A stretch of 64,000 nucleotides of DNA from DSYU01 sp963827605 (GCA_963827605.1 CAWHBK010000004.1:496001-560000), one strand, 5' to 3'; shown: positions 1 through 9,591, numbered from the stretch's first letter. Numbers and translations are program-made. Notes: generated by a model from the sequence alone, not told the origin.

Positions 1-1618
1 GGAACTGCACCGGGATCTGGCGCGCATCGTAATGGCGGTAGCCGATGAAAAGGCCCTCGCCGTAATACACTTTGCCCAGCTCGCCGGGGAAGCTGGTGAA
101 GGCCGGGGTATCGCTGAGCTTGAGCGGGTAGGTCTCGGCCAGTTTGCCAGACGGGTTGACTTTGCCATAAAGAATATCGGCAATGGCTCCGCCGCCGGCC
201 TGCCCCATCATGTAGCCTTCCAGGACCGCCGCTACGCCGTCAATCCATTCGCTCATCGCTACGGCTGAGCCATTATTCAACACCACCACGGTGTTGGGCT
301 GGACTGCCGATACGGCCTTAATCAGCAGGACCTGCTGGTCGGTCAGGTCAATATCTTTGCGGTCGTAGCCTTCGGATTCTTTGAAGGTTGGCAGGGCGAT
401 ATAGAGGACGGCCACATCGGCGCTGGCGGCAACCGCCGCCGCCTGTTCGATCAAATCCTGGCGGATGGCATTATTGCTCGGGTAGCCCTCGGCATAGGCA
501 AATTCTGCATCGCCCGCCACGTTTTTGAGCGCAACGAGCGGTACGGTGACTTTGGTGGGGTTGATGTGAGAGGAACCGCCGCCCTGGAAGTGAGGCGTTT
601 CGGCGGCCCGCCCAATGACGGCCACATGCTGGGGAGCTTTCAACGGCAGGAGGCCGTTATTCTTCAGCAGCACCATGCCTTCCGCCGCCGCTTGCTGCGC
701 CAGGGCATGGTGCGCCTCGACATCGAAGGCGCCTTGTTTGGGCGTGTCTTTAGACATAAAGACGATGCGCAAAATCCGGCGCGCGGATTCATCCAGAACC
801 GCTTCATCCAGCTTGCCAGAGCGCACCGCATCGACGACGGCTTTCACGTGGCGTTCTTGCGGGCCGGGCATTTCCCAATCCAGGCCGGCCTTTAGCGCCG
901 CAACCCGGTCGCGCACCGCGCCCCAGTCAGATACCACCAGGCCTTCAAAGCCCCATTCTTGCTTAAGGATTTCAGTCAGCAGTTTGTGGTGCTGCGAAGC
1001 AAACGTGCCGTTGAGCTTGTTATACGAGCACATCACCGTCCAGGGTTTGGCCTGTTTGACGGCTTTTTCAAAAGCGGTCAGGTAGATCTCGCGCAGGGTG
1101 CGTTCGTCCACTTCGGCGCTGATGGAAAAGCGCTCAAATTCCTGGTTATTGGCCGCAAAGTGTTTGATGGATGTGCCAACGCCCTGGCTCTGCACCCCAT
1201 TAATCATCGCTGCCGCCATTTCACCGGCCAGGTAAGGGTCTTCGGAGTAATATTCAAAGTTGCGCCCGCATAAAGGCGAGCGTTTCATATTCACGCCCGG
1301 GCCCAGCACCACATCCACATTGAGGGCAATACATTCTTCCGCCAGGGCCTGCCCCACCTGCCGCATCAGGTCTACATTCCAGGTGGAGGCCATGCTCGAA
1401 TAGGTTGGGAAACAGGTAGCGGGCAAACTCTTGGCGCCCAATTCGTGCACCTGGGGCTGGCGGCGCACACCGTGCGGGCCGTCGGAACAAACCAATTCGG
1501 GGATACCCAGGCGCTCAACCGGCGTAGTGGTCCAGCTGCTGGCGCCCGTACAGAGAGCTGCCTTTTCTTCCAGAGTCATCTGGGCGATCAGGGCTTTTAA
1601 TTCTTGATCTGTTTTCAT
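1..1618 (-). CDS. Glycoside hydrolase family 3 beta-glucosidase, C-terminus beyond window
   Basis: Hydrolyses beta-linked gluco-oligosaccharides, probably in the cytoplasm after uptake, since there is no signal peptide. 539 codons are visible from ATG at 1618 and the frame runs open off the left edge; family members are usually 700-850 residues. The (beta/alpha)8 domain shows GPGVNMKRSPLCGRNFEYYS, then KHFAANNQE, then the VVSDWG motif whose Asp231 is the expected catalytic nucleophile. The second domain begins near EGMVLLKNNGLLPL, and GYDRKDIDL lies in the loop region that usually supplies the acid/base. It reads away from the small gene at 1938 and lies beside a Dpp-type transporter and a LacI regulator, which suggests cello- or laminari-oligosaccharide use. 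Exact substrate is not readable from sequence. Confidence 0.93.
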   Translation of the reverse strand, partial: MKTDQELKALIAQMTLEEKAALCTGASSWTTTPVERLGIPELVCSDGPHGVRRQPQVHELGAKSLPATCFPTYSSMASTWNVDLMRQVGQALAEECIALNVDVVLGPGVNMKRSPLCGRNFEYYSEDPYLAGEMAAAMINGVQSQGVGTSIKHFAANNQEFERFSISAEVDERTLREIYLTAFEKAVKQAKPWTVMCSYNKLNGTFASQHHKLLTEILKQEWGFEGLVVSDWGAVRDRVAALKAGLDWEMPGPQERHVKAVVDAVRSGKLDEAVLDESARRILRIVFMSKDTPKQGAFDVEAHHALAQQAAAEGMVLLKNNGLLPLKAPQHVAVIGRAAETPHFQGGGSSHINPTKVTVPLVALKNVAGDAEFAYAEGYPSNNAIRQDLIEQAAAVAASADVAVLYIALPTFKESEGYDRKDIDLTDQQVLLIKAVSAVQPNTVVVLNNGSAVAMSEWIDGVAAVLEGYMMGQAGGGAIADILYGKVNPSGKLAETYPLKLSDTPAFTSFPGELGKVYYGEGLFIGYRHYDARQIPVQF

Positions 1619-1649
1619 GTATTATCACCTAGTCATAAAATTGGTTCAA

Positions 1650-1663
1650 CCGTGCAGGCACGG
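1650..1663. promoter_or_regulatory. Palindrome upstream of the GH3 gene
   Basis: CCGTGC-AG-GCACGG is a perfect inverted repeat 32 bases upstream of the beta-glucosidase start. Its position fits an operator, but it does not match the GGGAGCGCTCTC-type site near the lacI gene, so the regulator is unknown. The remaining 1664-1937 spacer shows no convincing gene. Confidence 0.35.
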
Positions 1664-1937
1664 CACACAGGCCATTACCATGCTGGGAAATTCTTGCCGC
1701 GGGTACGCCTATAATTTTATCAGACCTTTTGCAGCCGGGCGTTTGCATTTTAAAACCCACCCTTTCTAAACAGAACATAGGAAAGCCAAAACTAGAACAC
1801 CTGTCCACTTGGCCATGTTTGGCCTGGTCAGTGAGCCACAGGAAAGTCCGTACCAGTGGTCGATGGCAATCTGGTATAGGATCCTTATACTATTTAGATG
1901 AAGCTTATCGTTAAATACTTTGAAGGAGTTATGTAAA

Positions 1938-2201
1938 ATGTTCAATCCTATCAGTCCTGAGGTTATCTATGTAATCCACCAGGATAAAATAAAAGCATTG
2001 GAGCGGGAGATCGAGCTGATCCGCATCGCGAAAGAACAGCGGGCGGCGGGGATTGTCGTTTCTTTGGAACATAAGCCGGCGTGGTACGCTCGGACCTATC
2101 AGTGGATGAAAGAGAAGCTCTTTAATCGCGCGCCTGTAAGCGAGCGCGCCAGCAGCCAGCAAAAAACATTCGAGGAACCCTGCCCAGTAACACCTTGCTA
2201 A
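1938..2201 (+). CDS. Small helical hypothetical protein, 87 aa
   Basis: The start is ATG 1938, ten bases after a strong GAAGGAG ribosome-binding site; a TTG 18 bases upstream would overlap that site and is less likely. The N-terminal half (about residues 12-35) is predicted helical and charged (QDKIKALEREIELIRIAKEQ), followed by an aromatic patch WYARTYQWMKEKLF. There is no signal peptide, membrane span or recognised domain. It stands alone between the GH3 gene and the transporter, and a long hairpin follows its stop. Function unknown. Confidence 0.6.
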   Translation: MFNPISPEVIYVIHQDKIKALEREIELIRIAKEQRAAGIVVSLEHKPAWYARTYQWMKEKLFNRAPVSERASSQQKTFEEPCPVTPC

Positions 2202-2217
2202 GGTACAGGGAAAATTA

Positions 2218-2260
2218 CAAGAGGGAGGTTGGCCCGCGATGCAGGCCAACCTCCCTCTTG
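2218..2260. terminator. Bidirectional hairpin terminator
   Basis: A 17-bp perfect inverted repeat (arms 2218-2234 and 2244-2260, 9-nt loop) lies between two convergent genes: the small ORF ending at 2201 and the transporter operon ending at 2305. It begins after A-rich and ends before T-rich sequence, as expected of a shared terminator. Confidence 0.75.
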
Positions 2261-2304
2261 ATTTGACGCGGTAGCGGCCGCACAGCGGACGCGTAGCGGA
2301 CGCA

Positions 2305-3117
2305 TTATACCGTTGAGAGATCCCATTCTTCATGGATTTTTGGAACATCATTGATCAAACGCCGGGTGTAAGCCTCTTTCGGATGCAGAATCACTTCATC
2401 GGCTGTTCCGTTTTCAACAAATCTTCCATGCTCCATGATGAATACGCTGTCCGAAACATAATAGGCCAGGCCAATATCATGGGTGATGAAAATAAGCGTC
2501 ATCCCAGTTTCATTGCGCAGCTTCATCAGCATATCCAGGATGGTCGCGCGAGAACAGGCATCGATCATCGACGTTGGTTCATCGGCCAGCAGGATCTTCG
2601 GCTTCAGCAGGAAGATACGGGCGATCATTAAGCGCTGCATCTGCCCGCCGGAAAGTTCAAAAGGATACTTGTTGGTCAATTCTTCGAACTTCAGGTTGAC
2701 AAAGCTGCACGCCTCAGCCATCAAGGCTACTTTTTTCTCCCGCGGAAGGTTTCGACCGCCGCGCATATTAATACAATCTAGCAGCACCGTATCGATCTTA
2801 TTAAAGATGTTGTATGCTGAGAAGGGATCTTGAAAGATGGCCTGAATACCTTTCCAGTATTCCTGTTTCTTCTTTTGCGAACGGATATCCCGCTTTTGTT
2901 CGTGGTAGTAGACCTCCCCCTCCGTCTCATTGATCAATCCCAAAAGCAACTTCGCCAGAGTGGTCTTTCCGCTGCCCGATTCGCCCACGATCGAGATAAT
3001 TTCGCCTGCATAAAAATCGAAATCAACATGGTCGACGGCTAACGTTTTGGTGCGGCCAAACCCAAAAATCTTGGTAAGCCCTTTACCGCGCAGGATGGAT
3101 AATTTATCACTGGGCAT
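2305..3117 (-). CDS. Dpp/Opp-type ABC transporter ATP-binding subunit (OppF-like)
   Basis: 270-residue ATPase energising import of an oligosaccharide or peptide. Walker A is GESGSGKTTLAKLLLG, the Q-loop follows, the signature is LSGGQMQRLMIARI, Walker B is ILLADEPTSMID, and the switch His is in IFITHDIGLA. It is shorter than usual OppF because it lacks the C-terminal oligo-HPY Cys-rich extension. Its start overlaps the end of the upstream ATPase gene by 11 bases, so translation is probably coupled. It is the last gene of the operon. Substrate is inferred only from the neighbouring GH3 and LacI genes. Confidence 0.93.
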   Translation of the reverse strand: MPSDKLSILRGKGLTKIFGFGRTKTLAVDHVDFDFYAGEIISIVGESGSGKTTLAKLLLGLINETEGEVYYHEQKRDIRSQKKKQEYWKGIQAIFQDPFSAYNIFNKIDTVLLDCINMRGGRNLPREKKVALMAEACSFVNLKFEELTNKYPFELSGGQMQRLMIARIFLLKPKILLADEPTSMIDACSRATILDMLMKLRNETGMTLIFITHDIGLAYYVSDSVFIMEHGRFVENGTADEVILHPKEAYTRRLINDVPKIHEEWDLSTV

Positions 3118-4117
3118 TTTTTAGCGTCTCCCTCATCTGTTCTTTCGATAAAATGCAGCGGTAACCACGCCCACCCCCGGCATCGCGGAAATCAATCGTC
3201 ATGGCTCTGCATTCCGGCCGGACGAATTTGCAGCGTTCGGCAAAGCGGCATCCAGCCGGCGGGTTTTTCAGATTTGGCGGTACTCCGGGGATTGCGGCCA
3301 GTTTTACGTCCCGCAGCCCTTGTTCCGGCACAATGATGGAGCCCATCAGGCCCTGGGAATAGGGATGCAGTGGATCAAACACGGCTTCTTTCGCGCTGCC
3401 TTTCTCCACGATCTGGCCCGCGTACATGACCATAATATCATCGGTCACATTGTACAGCAGCGGAAGCTCATGCGTGATGAAGATCATCGATTTGATGATC
3501 CCCTTTTCCATCAGGTCCCGCAGCATCTTGATGACCATCTTCTGCGAAGTGACATCCAGCGCGGAGGAAGGCTCATCCGCGATCAGCACTTTTGGAAACA
3601 GAATCGTCGATACCGCGATCACCGTGCGCTGTTTCATGCCGCCCGACAGTTCTACGGCGTACTTCTGCAGTACTTCCGCTGGAAGCCCCACGTTCTCGAA
3701 GCTGTACCGGGCCAGCTCATAAACATCTTTTTTGGTGGCTACAGGGTTATGCGCATGAATCACATCCTCCACGAAGGAGATGATCTTCTGCGTGGGGTTG
3801 AGCGCGTTCATGGCGGATTGGGGGATATATGCGATCTCTGTCCCCAAAACGGTTTTCCGAATGTCATCCGGCTGCATTCCGGAAATATTTTTTCCGTCGA
3901 TGATGATCTCGCCGCTGGTATAGTGCAGTGGAGGGAAGTAATAGCCCATCAAGCTGAGCGCCAGGGTCGACTTTCCGCAGCCGGATTCTCCCGCGATACC
4001 CAGCGATTTCCCTTCTTCAACCTGCAGCGAGACATGGTCAACCGCGTAAACATTCTCCCGAAACCGGGTGATATATTTTGTGGTTAGTTCCCGAACTTCT
4101 AAAATAACTTTTGACAT
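3107..4117 (-). CDS. Dpp/Opp-type ABC transporter ATP-binding subunit (OppD-like)
   Basis: 336-residue partner of the OppF-like ATPase. Motifs in order: Walker A GESGCGKSTLALSLMG, Q-loop AYIPQSAMNALNP, signature LSGGMKQRTVIAVS, Walker B VLIADEPSSALD, and IFITHELPLL. The C-terminal oligo-HPY extension is present (LHPYSQGLMGSI, then Cys residues in CRFAERC and PEC), typical of OppD/DppD. It sits 10 bases downstream of the permease gene at 4128 and overlaps the next gene. Confidence 0.94.
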   Translation of the reverse strand: MSKVILEVRELTTKYITRFRENVYAVDHVSLQVEEGKSLGIAGESGCGKSTLALSLMGYYFPPLHYTSGEIIIDGKNISGMQPDDIRKTVLGTEIAYIPQSAMNALNPTQKIISFVEDVIHAHNPVATKKDVYELARYSFENVGLPAEVLQKYAVELSGGMKQRTVIAVSTILFPKVLIADEPSSALDVTSQKMVIKMLRDLMEKGIIKSMIFITHELPLLYNVTDDIMVMYAGQIVEKGSAKEAVFDPLHPYSQGLMGSIIVPEQGLRDVKLAAIPGVPPNLKNPPAGCRFAERCKFVRPECRAMTIDFRDAGGGRGYRCILSKEQMRETLKNAQ

Positions 4118-4127
4118 TTCTATCCAC

Positions 4128-5378
4128 CTAGTCTCTCAATGCCGGGTTGAATACCTGGTCAAGACCGGTAATCATCAAATTGAGCGAGAATGAAATCAGC
4201 GCAATGGTTACGATTACGGGGAAGAATGCCCACCACCTTCCCTGAATATGCGCCTGGTAAATCATCGCCCAGTTCATCATCAAACCCAGCGTTGGCACAA
4301 GCGTTGTTTTTGGTCCCAGGCCAATGATCGACAGCGCAGTCTCCGCCAGGATACCCAATGAAATTTGCAAAATCAGCGCCATGATGACGTAGGAGGCAAT
4401 ATAAGGCAGAATATCGTTGAGGATGATGTAACCAATGGAATGACCGGACAGCTTCGATAAATTGACATGGTCGCGATTGCGCAGGGAAAACACCTGCGCC
4501 CGCACGGCCCTGGCAGTCCATACCCAGGAAGTCAGCCCGATCACCACCGCGACCGTTATTGGCCCGCGCCGCTCCTGACCGATGCTGTAGGAAATCAGGA
4601 TCAACAACACAATCCCGGGGATGACGGTAAAGAGGTTGGTGATGAACAAAATCACGTCATCCACCATACCGCCAATATAGCCCGCCAGCAGGCCCAGGGT
4701 CAAACCGATCAGGGTGGCGGTGATGCCAGCGACAAAACCAATCTGCAGGGACGTGCGGGTGGCGGAAACCAGCTCCGTCAGCACATCCCGGCCGAAGTTA
4801 TCGGTTCCCAGCGGCAGCCAGCGCACGTTGACCAGCTTGTTGACATTCACGTAATCGTCTTGTTTGACCGTACCGGTTTCCTGTAGGGTACCCGAGGTGG
4901 GGTCTTTTACGGCAAGGCTTACCCCTTCCGTTGACAGAAGACCCTGAAGCGAGGTATTGAGGCGAACATAATAATTTTTCTTGGCCGTGGTCATCCCGGG
5001 AAATTTCAGTTTGGGATCATAATTTTTCGCCCACAGATCCATGAGGGTTGCGGTGTCGGCAACATCGATCTCGTTTCCAGGGACGCCAGACGCCACCAGC
5101 CAATCCCTGATATCCTGGCGTTCCTGGTCGCCCAGCTTGCCGGTAATGCGATTTGAATCGGCGCCAGGCAGGTCCAGGGTGTATTTGGTGGAACCAAGAC
5201 TGTCATAAACACTTACGTAGGTCCCGGGTTCGAAGAATGTCCCCTGACCAATACTTTGCAATGGAGGATCGGTGATGATCAGTGGATAGATGGTCACGAC
5301 CAATAACATGGTCACAAAAATAGAAAAACCAATCACAAAGTTCGGAGAGTGAAAAATCTGGCGAAGGATATGTTTCAT
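4128..5378 (-). CDS. Dpp/Opp-type ABC permease (OppC-like) with a large extracytoplasmic insert
   Basis: 416-residue inner-membrane permease. A first transmembrane helix (about residues 14-34) is followed by an unusually long hydrophilic segment, residues about 41-184, before the normal start of the permease core at LGTDNFGRDVL. The core has about five helices and an EAA-type loop (LSKLSGHSIGYIILNDILP). Typical DppC proteins are 280-310 residues, so the insert accounts for the extra length. It probably protrudes outside the membrane near the binding protein. It lies 15 bases downstream of the other permease gene. Confidence 0.92.
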   Translation of the reverse strand: MKHILRQIFHSPNFVIGFSIFVTMLLVVTIYPLIITDPPLQSIGQGTFFEPGTYVSVYDSLGSTKYTLDLPGADSNRITGKLGDQERQDIRDWLVASGVPGNEIDVADTATLMDLWAKNYDPKLKFPGMTTAKKNYYVRLNTSLQGLLSTEGVSLAVKDPTSGTLQETGTVKQDDYVNVNKLVNVRWLPLGTDNFGRDVLTELVSATRTSLQIGFVAGITATLIGLTLGLLAGYIGGMVDDVILFITNLFTVIPGIVLLILISYSIGQERRGPITVAVVIGLTSWVWTARAVRAQVFSLRNRDHVNLSKLSGHSIGYIILNDILPYIASYVIMALILQISLGILAETALSIIGLGPKTTLVPTLGLMMNWAMIYQAHIQGRWWAFFPVIVTIALISFSLNLMITGLDQVFNPALRD

Positions 5379-5392
5379 AACAGCAGCTCTCC

Positions 5393-6397
5393 TTAATCCG
5401 CCTGCGCCGCTTTAATGCGCGGGTCAATGAAGCCGTACAGAATTTCGATGGTAAAGGTTGCGAACAGCACCGTCAAGGTAAGGATCAAAGTAGCTGCTGA
5501 GATCAGCGGATAATCCTGACCCGAGATTGCAGAGAGGATGGTTGAGCCAATGCCCGGGTAACTAAAAATAATCTCCGCCACCAGCGCGCCGCCAACCATG
5601 GTACCGATCGATAACGCCAGACCGGTGATCTGCGGAAGCATGGCATTGCGAAATACATAACCGATGATCTTGCGGTCCGGGATGCCCAGGAAACGGGCGT
5701 ATTTTACATAATCGGCATTCAGCTCATAGATGGACATAGAGCGCATGCCGATGGCCTGGCCGCCGATCGCGATTAAAACGATCGACCAGAATGGCAGCTG
5801 GTAATGAACAAACACCGACCAGAGAAATGCCGGGCTAAAGTTGGGGATCAAGTCATACCCATAGCCACCCGAGGTTGGAAACCATTTTAGATCGATTGCA
5901 AAAATCGACAATAAAATGATGGCCATCCCAAATGCCGGCAAATTGCTCATAAAAATACTAATCGGCATGAGCACCCGATCAAAGCCCTTCTTAAGATAAG
6001 CAGCCAACGCGCCAAGTGTGTTGCCAATCAACCAGCCGAGGATGATGGCCGGGAACTGCAATGCCACCGTCCACCAGATCGAAGCGCCGATAATATCTGC
6101 GACCGGCCTGGGATACTGGCTAAAGGATAGCCCCAAATTGCCCTGGAATACATTCCGAATATAGAGGAAAAATTGTTCGAGCATGGGCTTGTTGGTACCA
6201 AACAAATCTGCGTACTGCTGATATATTTTCGCAACCGCCGCCTGGCTGGTAATATTCTGGGCCACCCTTTGGGTAATCACAGCCACGGGATCTCCAGGCA
6301 TCAGGCGCGGCAGGATGAAGTTCAGCATGAACGCGCAAACAAAGGTAATTAAGAACCAAATAAGCTTTTTGGTGAAATACTTTCGGTACCCTTTCAA
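5393..6397 (-). CDS. Dpp/Opp-type ABC permease (OppB-like)
   Basis: 334-residue inner-membrane permease with about six helices. The first helix is followed by PRLMPGDPVA, and the EAA loop is YVKYARFLGIPDRKIIGYVFRNAMLP. I chose the TTG at 6397 because GGAGG lies seven bases upstream; an in-frame TTG at 6421 has no site and abuts a hairpin. It pairs with the OppC-like permease to form the channel. It follows the binding-protein gene across a hairpin at 6421-6456, an arrangement that often lowers permease expression relative to binding protein. Confidence 0.92.
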   Translation of the reverse strand: MKGYRKYFTKKLIWFLITFVCAFMLNFILPRLMPGDPVAVITQRVAQNITSQAAVAKIYQQYADLFGTNKPMLEQFFLYIRNVFQGNLGLSFSQYPRPVADIIGASIWWTVALQFPAIILGWLIGNTLGALAAYLKKGFDRVLMPISIFMSNLPAFGMAIILLSIFAIDLKWFPTSGGYGYDLIPNFSPAFLWSVFVHYQLPFWSIVLIAIGGQAIGMRSMSIYELNADYVKYARFLGIPDRKIIGYVFRNAMLPQITGLALSIGTMVGGALVAEIIFSYPGIGSTILSAISGQDYPLISAATLILTLTVLFATFTIEILYGFIDPRIKAAQAD

Positions 6398-6420
6398 CCC
6401 AGCACCTCCACTTTTGGACA

Positions 6421-6456
6421 AACAGCCATGTTCCGAGGTTCCGGAACATGGCTGTT
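6421..6456 (-). terminator. Intercistronic hairpin between binding protein and permease
   Basis: 15-bp perfect arms (6421-6435, 6442-6456) with a 6-nt loop in the gap between the binding-protein stop (6472) and the permease start. There is no T-run on the minus strand after it, so it is more likely a partial terminator or mRNA 3'-end stabiliser than a full stop. Confidence 0.6.
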
Positions 6457-6471
6457 TTATAAGCCTATTGT

Positions 6472-8442
6472 TTACCCAACAAGGGTGAGGTTGTACAGAC
6501 CTGCGATGCTATAACCATCCGTCAGATCGAGCGGCGGGATGTTCTTGCCGTCATCCGCTGATGGGTAGCTTGTCCAAACCGTTTCGTTAACGGTGTGGAA
6601 GGACTGGGGGCGATACATGAGCGTGAAGGAAGGAACCTCGGTCAGGTAAATCTTGGTTGCTTCGGTGTAGTATTCCTTCAGCTTGGCGGTATCGGTGGTG
6701 CCAGGAATGGCCTTGATGATTTCATCAACCTTGTCATTCTTGAATCCACCCCAGTTGCCGTTCCAGTTGCCTTCGGTGCCGGCGAACTCAGAGGCCATCA
6801 ACTGGCGGACACGGCCCCAAGGATTGGTTGGGCCAGCGCCATTGCTCCAGAACATGAAGATATCATAGTCCTTCTGCGAAGCGTTGGTGGCGACGGTCTG
6901 GTACACGGCCCATTCAGGGTAGAGCGTGGTGATCTCAATACCGATTTCTTTCCCAGCGGCAGCTACCATTTCGATAGCAGCCTGCCAGTCAGACCAGCCA
7001 TTGGGGCAGCAGGCTTTATAGGAAAGCTTCTTGCCATTGTATTCGCGCCAGCCATCAGCATTTTTCTTAATGCCGGCATCGTCGAGGAGTTTGTTGGCGG
7101 TCGCGTAATCCTTGCCAACCCACTGTAAACTCTTGACGGCATCGTGATCGTAGAGCGCCTGCTCGCCAACGGTCGGGTTCATGACCGACCGCGGAACCTG
7201 GGCGAAGGTCGGGGACTGGTTGGTCATCGCGTTGGCAATGATCTTGTCATAGTCAACCGCGATGGCGATCGCCTTGCGAACCGCAAGCTGGTCCAAACCG
7301 TAGGAATTGGGCACGTTGAAGTAAGCGGTTGGGAGGCTGGCGCAGATGCTGTAGGGAGCCTCTTGCATATAGGTGGAGATGGGCAGGTTGTCCTTCAGCC
7401 ACAGATCCTGAACGTTGGCATTGAACTGCTGGGAAACATCTACCTCGCCGGCTTTCAAAGCGAGGAAACCAGCGGCGTTGTCGGCGAAGATCGTGTGGGC
7501 CAGGTACTTCGGCGGGGCCAGCTTGCCCCACATGGAAGCATCCTTACCCCAGTAATTGTCGTCACGAACATAGACGACTTTCTGATCGTCGGTGAAGAAT
7601 TTGGTGTACGGACCGGAGGAAACGAAGTCGTTCGCGGGATCCGACTTGAACTTCGCAACATCGCTACCGGCGCGCTCTTCCAGCTTCTGGGTCCAGGCTT
7701 TCTGGATCACATAATTGCTGCTGAGGTAGGCAGATACTTGCAGAGGATTGACCGCTTTGCCGTCCGCATCCAACTTGGCCTTGACCACAACCGTCTGAGG
7801 ATCAACAGCTTCGATGGTTTCAATGAAATCTTTGTTGCTAGCGCCAACGGTCGTCTCGTACTTGACATTGGTTGCCCAGGTATAGGCGACGTCGTCAGCG
7901 GTCACGGGGGTACCATCGTTCCATTTGGCCGCAGATTTGAGCTTGAAGGTGATCTCGGTGCGAGCGTCGTTCCATGTATAATCACCGTCAGCCAGCAGAG
8001 GATACTGCTTGCCATCGATCATGTTGTAGATGTACGGGGTCTCGAAGACGATGACACGGGCGCTGTCTTGTTGGGCGACACCCATGGCATTATTGTTGTC
8101 GGAGGAGTATGGATTCCAACCTTTGAGCGCACCCCACTGCTGACCATTGAAGTACAGGGTCTCTTTGCGGGGCAGAGAAGCAGCCAATGCGGCATTCGGG
8201 TCAGCCGTAGGCGCAACGGTCGGTTCAACCGGAACAGCGGTCGGTTCAACGGGCGCAGCGGTGGTAGCGGTAGGCTCTACCGGGACGGCGGTTGGTTCAA
8301 CGGGTGCAGCGGTTGGTTCAACCGGTGCGGCGGGGGCAGCGGTGGGGGTCGCAACCGGTGCGCAGGCGGCCAGCGCGGTCGCGCCGGCGGCCAGGGCGGC
8401 GCTCTTCAAAAACTTGCGGCGATTCAAACGATTTTGTGTCAT
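6472..8442 (-). CDS. Family 5 extracellular solute-binding lipoprotein (Tat-type signal)
   Basis: 656-residue binding protein of the ABC importer. The N-terminus has a twin-arginine motif (NRRKFLKS), a hydrophobic stretch and the lipobox ALAAC, so it is probably exported folded and lipid-anchored. Residues about 30-82 are a low-complexity linker of repeated VEPTA(A/V)P units. The SBP_bac_5 fold follows in normal order: KLKSAAKWNDGTPVTADDVAYTW, then YWGKDASMWGKL, then the second lobe. An AAGGAGA site precedes the ATG. The locus resembles oligosaccharide-binding Dpp-type systems such as those of Thermotoga, because a GH3 and a LacI regulator flank it. That substrate assignment is inference. Confidence 0.93.
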   Translation of the reverse strand: MTQNRLNRRKFLKSAALAAGATALAACAPVATPTAAPAAPVEPTAAPVEPTAVPVEPTATTAAPVEPTAVPVEPTVAPTADPNAALAASLPRKETLYFNGQQWGALKGWNPYSSDNNNAMGVAQQDSARVIVFETPYIYNMIDGKQYPLLADGDYTWNDARTEITFKLKSAAKWNDGTPVTADDVAYTWATNVKYETTVGASNKDFIETIEAVDPQTVVVKAKLDADGKAVNPLQVSAYLSSNYVIQKAWTQKLEERAGSDVAKFKSDPANDFVSSGPYTKFFTDDQKVVYVRDDNYWGKDASMWGKLAPPKYLAHTIFADNAAGFLALKAGEVDVSQQFNANVQDLWLKDNLPISTYMQEAPYSICASLPTAYFNVPNSYGLDQLAVRKAIAIAVDYDKIIANAMTNQSPTFAQVPRSVMNPTVGEQALYDHDAVKSLQWVGKDYATANKLLDDAGIKKNADGWREYNGKKLSYKACCPNGWSDWQAAIEMVAAAGKEIGIEITTLYPEWAVYQTVATNASQKDYDIFMFWSNGAGPTNPWGRVRQLMASEFAGTEGNWNGNWGGFKNDKVDEIIKAIPGTTDTAKLKEYYTEATKIYLTEVPSFTLMYRPQSFHTVNETVWTSYPSADDGKNIPPLDLTDGYSIAGLYNLTLVG

Positions 8443-8566
8443 TTCTAACTATTCTCCTTCTTCCATTGTTACGTGCATTGACAAAGATGGTTAGAACCAA
8501 ATATCTGCGGGTTTTCAATTATTCTTTTTGAAATGGCGTTTTCTCCACCTCCTCATTATAATCGAG

Positions 8567-9577
8567 TTATCTTTTAGTTGGCCCACACGAAGATCGAATT
8601 ACCAACTCTGTCGGCAAAATGATATGGTGATGAGCCTCAGATGGGTGATCGATCATACCGATCAGGGCTTGAGCAGCGATAGCACCGCAATGCTGGATCG
8701 GTTGCCTCGTAGTTGTCAGGGGCGGATCACTGCTCGCAGCAAATGGCATATCATCGAAACCGGCAATACCGATATCTTCTGGAATACGGTAACCAGCATC
8801 TTTTGCTGCCCGGATAGCGCCAATGGCCATCGTGTCACTGGCGACAAAAACTGCCTCTGGCATGCGGGGCAACAGTTTCTGCATGGCGACATATCCGCCA
8901 TACTCAGAAAAATCAGCTTCGACGATCAAATTGTCTTCAATCGGGAGGTTACACTGGCGCATGGCCTTTTTATACCCCTCCAGACGGTCAAATCCGGCGA
9001 TCATATTGGATGGTCCTGTAATCGTCGCGATGCGCTGGTATCCGATACCTGCCAGGTAAGAAACAATTTCAAAAGCTGCTTTTTCGTTATCCACATCTAC
9101 ATAGGAAACATCCGGGTTTCCCGGATAGCGTCCAATGAGCATAAATGGCAGGTCGCCCTCTAACAGCGCTTTCAAGAGAGGGTCATCAATCAGGCTCGAA
9201 GCGATGATCATCCCATCCACGACATGGTTGTATAAGAACTGCTGGACCGTGTGACGCTCGTATTCGGGCTCGGCCAGCCAAAGCATAGCCGAACGGTTTT
9301 TTGCATTGCAAGCAGCACTTACCCCTTGAACGATAAAAGAGAAATAGGGGTCTTTGAATAGCGTAGAAACACCCATCGGAACTACAAGGCCAATCACCCC
9401 GGTGTGCCCGCCGGCCAGGCTGCGGGCAGCCCAATTGGGGTGATAGTTAATCTGCTCAATGACCTTTTCTACGCGCACACGCGTCTCCGCTTTAACTTTC
9501 GGAGCATTGTTGATCACACGTGAAACTGTGGATCGCGAAACCTTAGCAAGGATGGCTATTTCTTCGAGGGTTACCAT
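8567..9577 (-). CDS. LacI-family transcriptional regulator
   Basis: 336-residue repressor. The N-terminal helix-turn-helix is VTLEEIAILAKVSRSTVSRVINN, followed by a hinge region and a periplasmic-binding-like effector domain ending in TELVIRSSCG. It lies directly upstream of the transporter operon and on the same strand, and a LacI-type palindrome sits just upstream of its own start. It probably senses a sugar and controls the operon and itself; the effector is unknown. Confidence 0.95.
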   Translation of the reverse strand: MVTLEEIAILAKVSRSTVSRVINNAPKVKAETRVRVEKVIEQINYHPNWAARSLAGGHTGVIGLVVPMGVSTLFKDPYFSFIVQGVSAACNAKNRSAMLWLAEPEYERHTVQQFLYNHVVDGMIIASSLIDDPLLKALLEGDLPFMLIGRYPGNPDVSYVDVDNEKAAFEIVSYLAGIGYQRIATITGPSNMIAGFDRLEGYKKAMRQCNLPIEDNLIVEADFSEYGGYVAMQKLLPRMPEAVFVASDTMAIGAIRAAKDAGYRIPEDIGIAGFDDMPFAASSDPPLTTTRQPIQHCGAIAAQALIGMIDHPSEAHHHIILPTELVIRSSCGPTKR

Positions 9578-9591
9578 CAGAAGTCACCGAT

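Noticed and set aside
1729..1914. 61-codon plus-strand frame between the GH3 and small hypothetical genes
   Set aside because: No start signal and no protein-like features.
7144..8448. Open frame of 434 codons on the plus strand opposite the binding protein
   Set aside because: Antisense shadow of a clearly recognised lipoprotein, with no recognisable domain or start signal.
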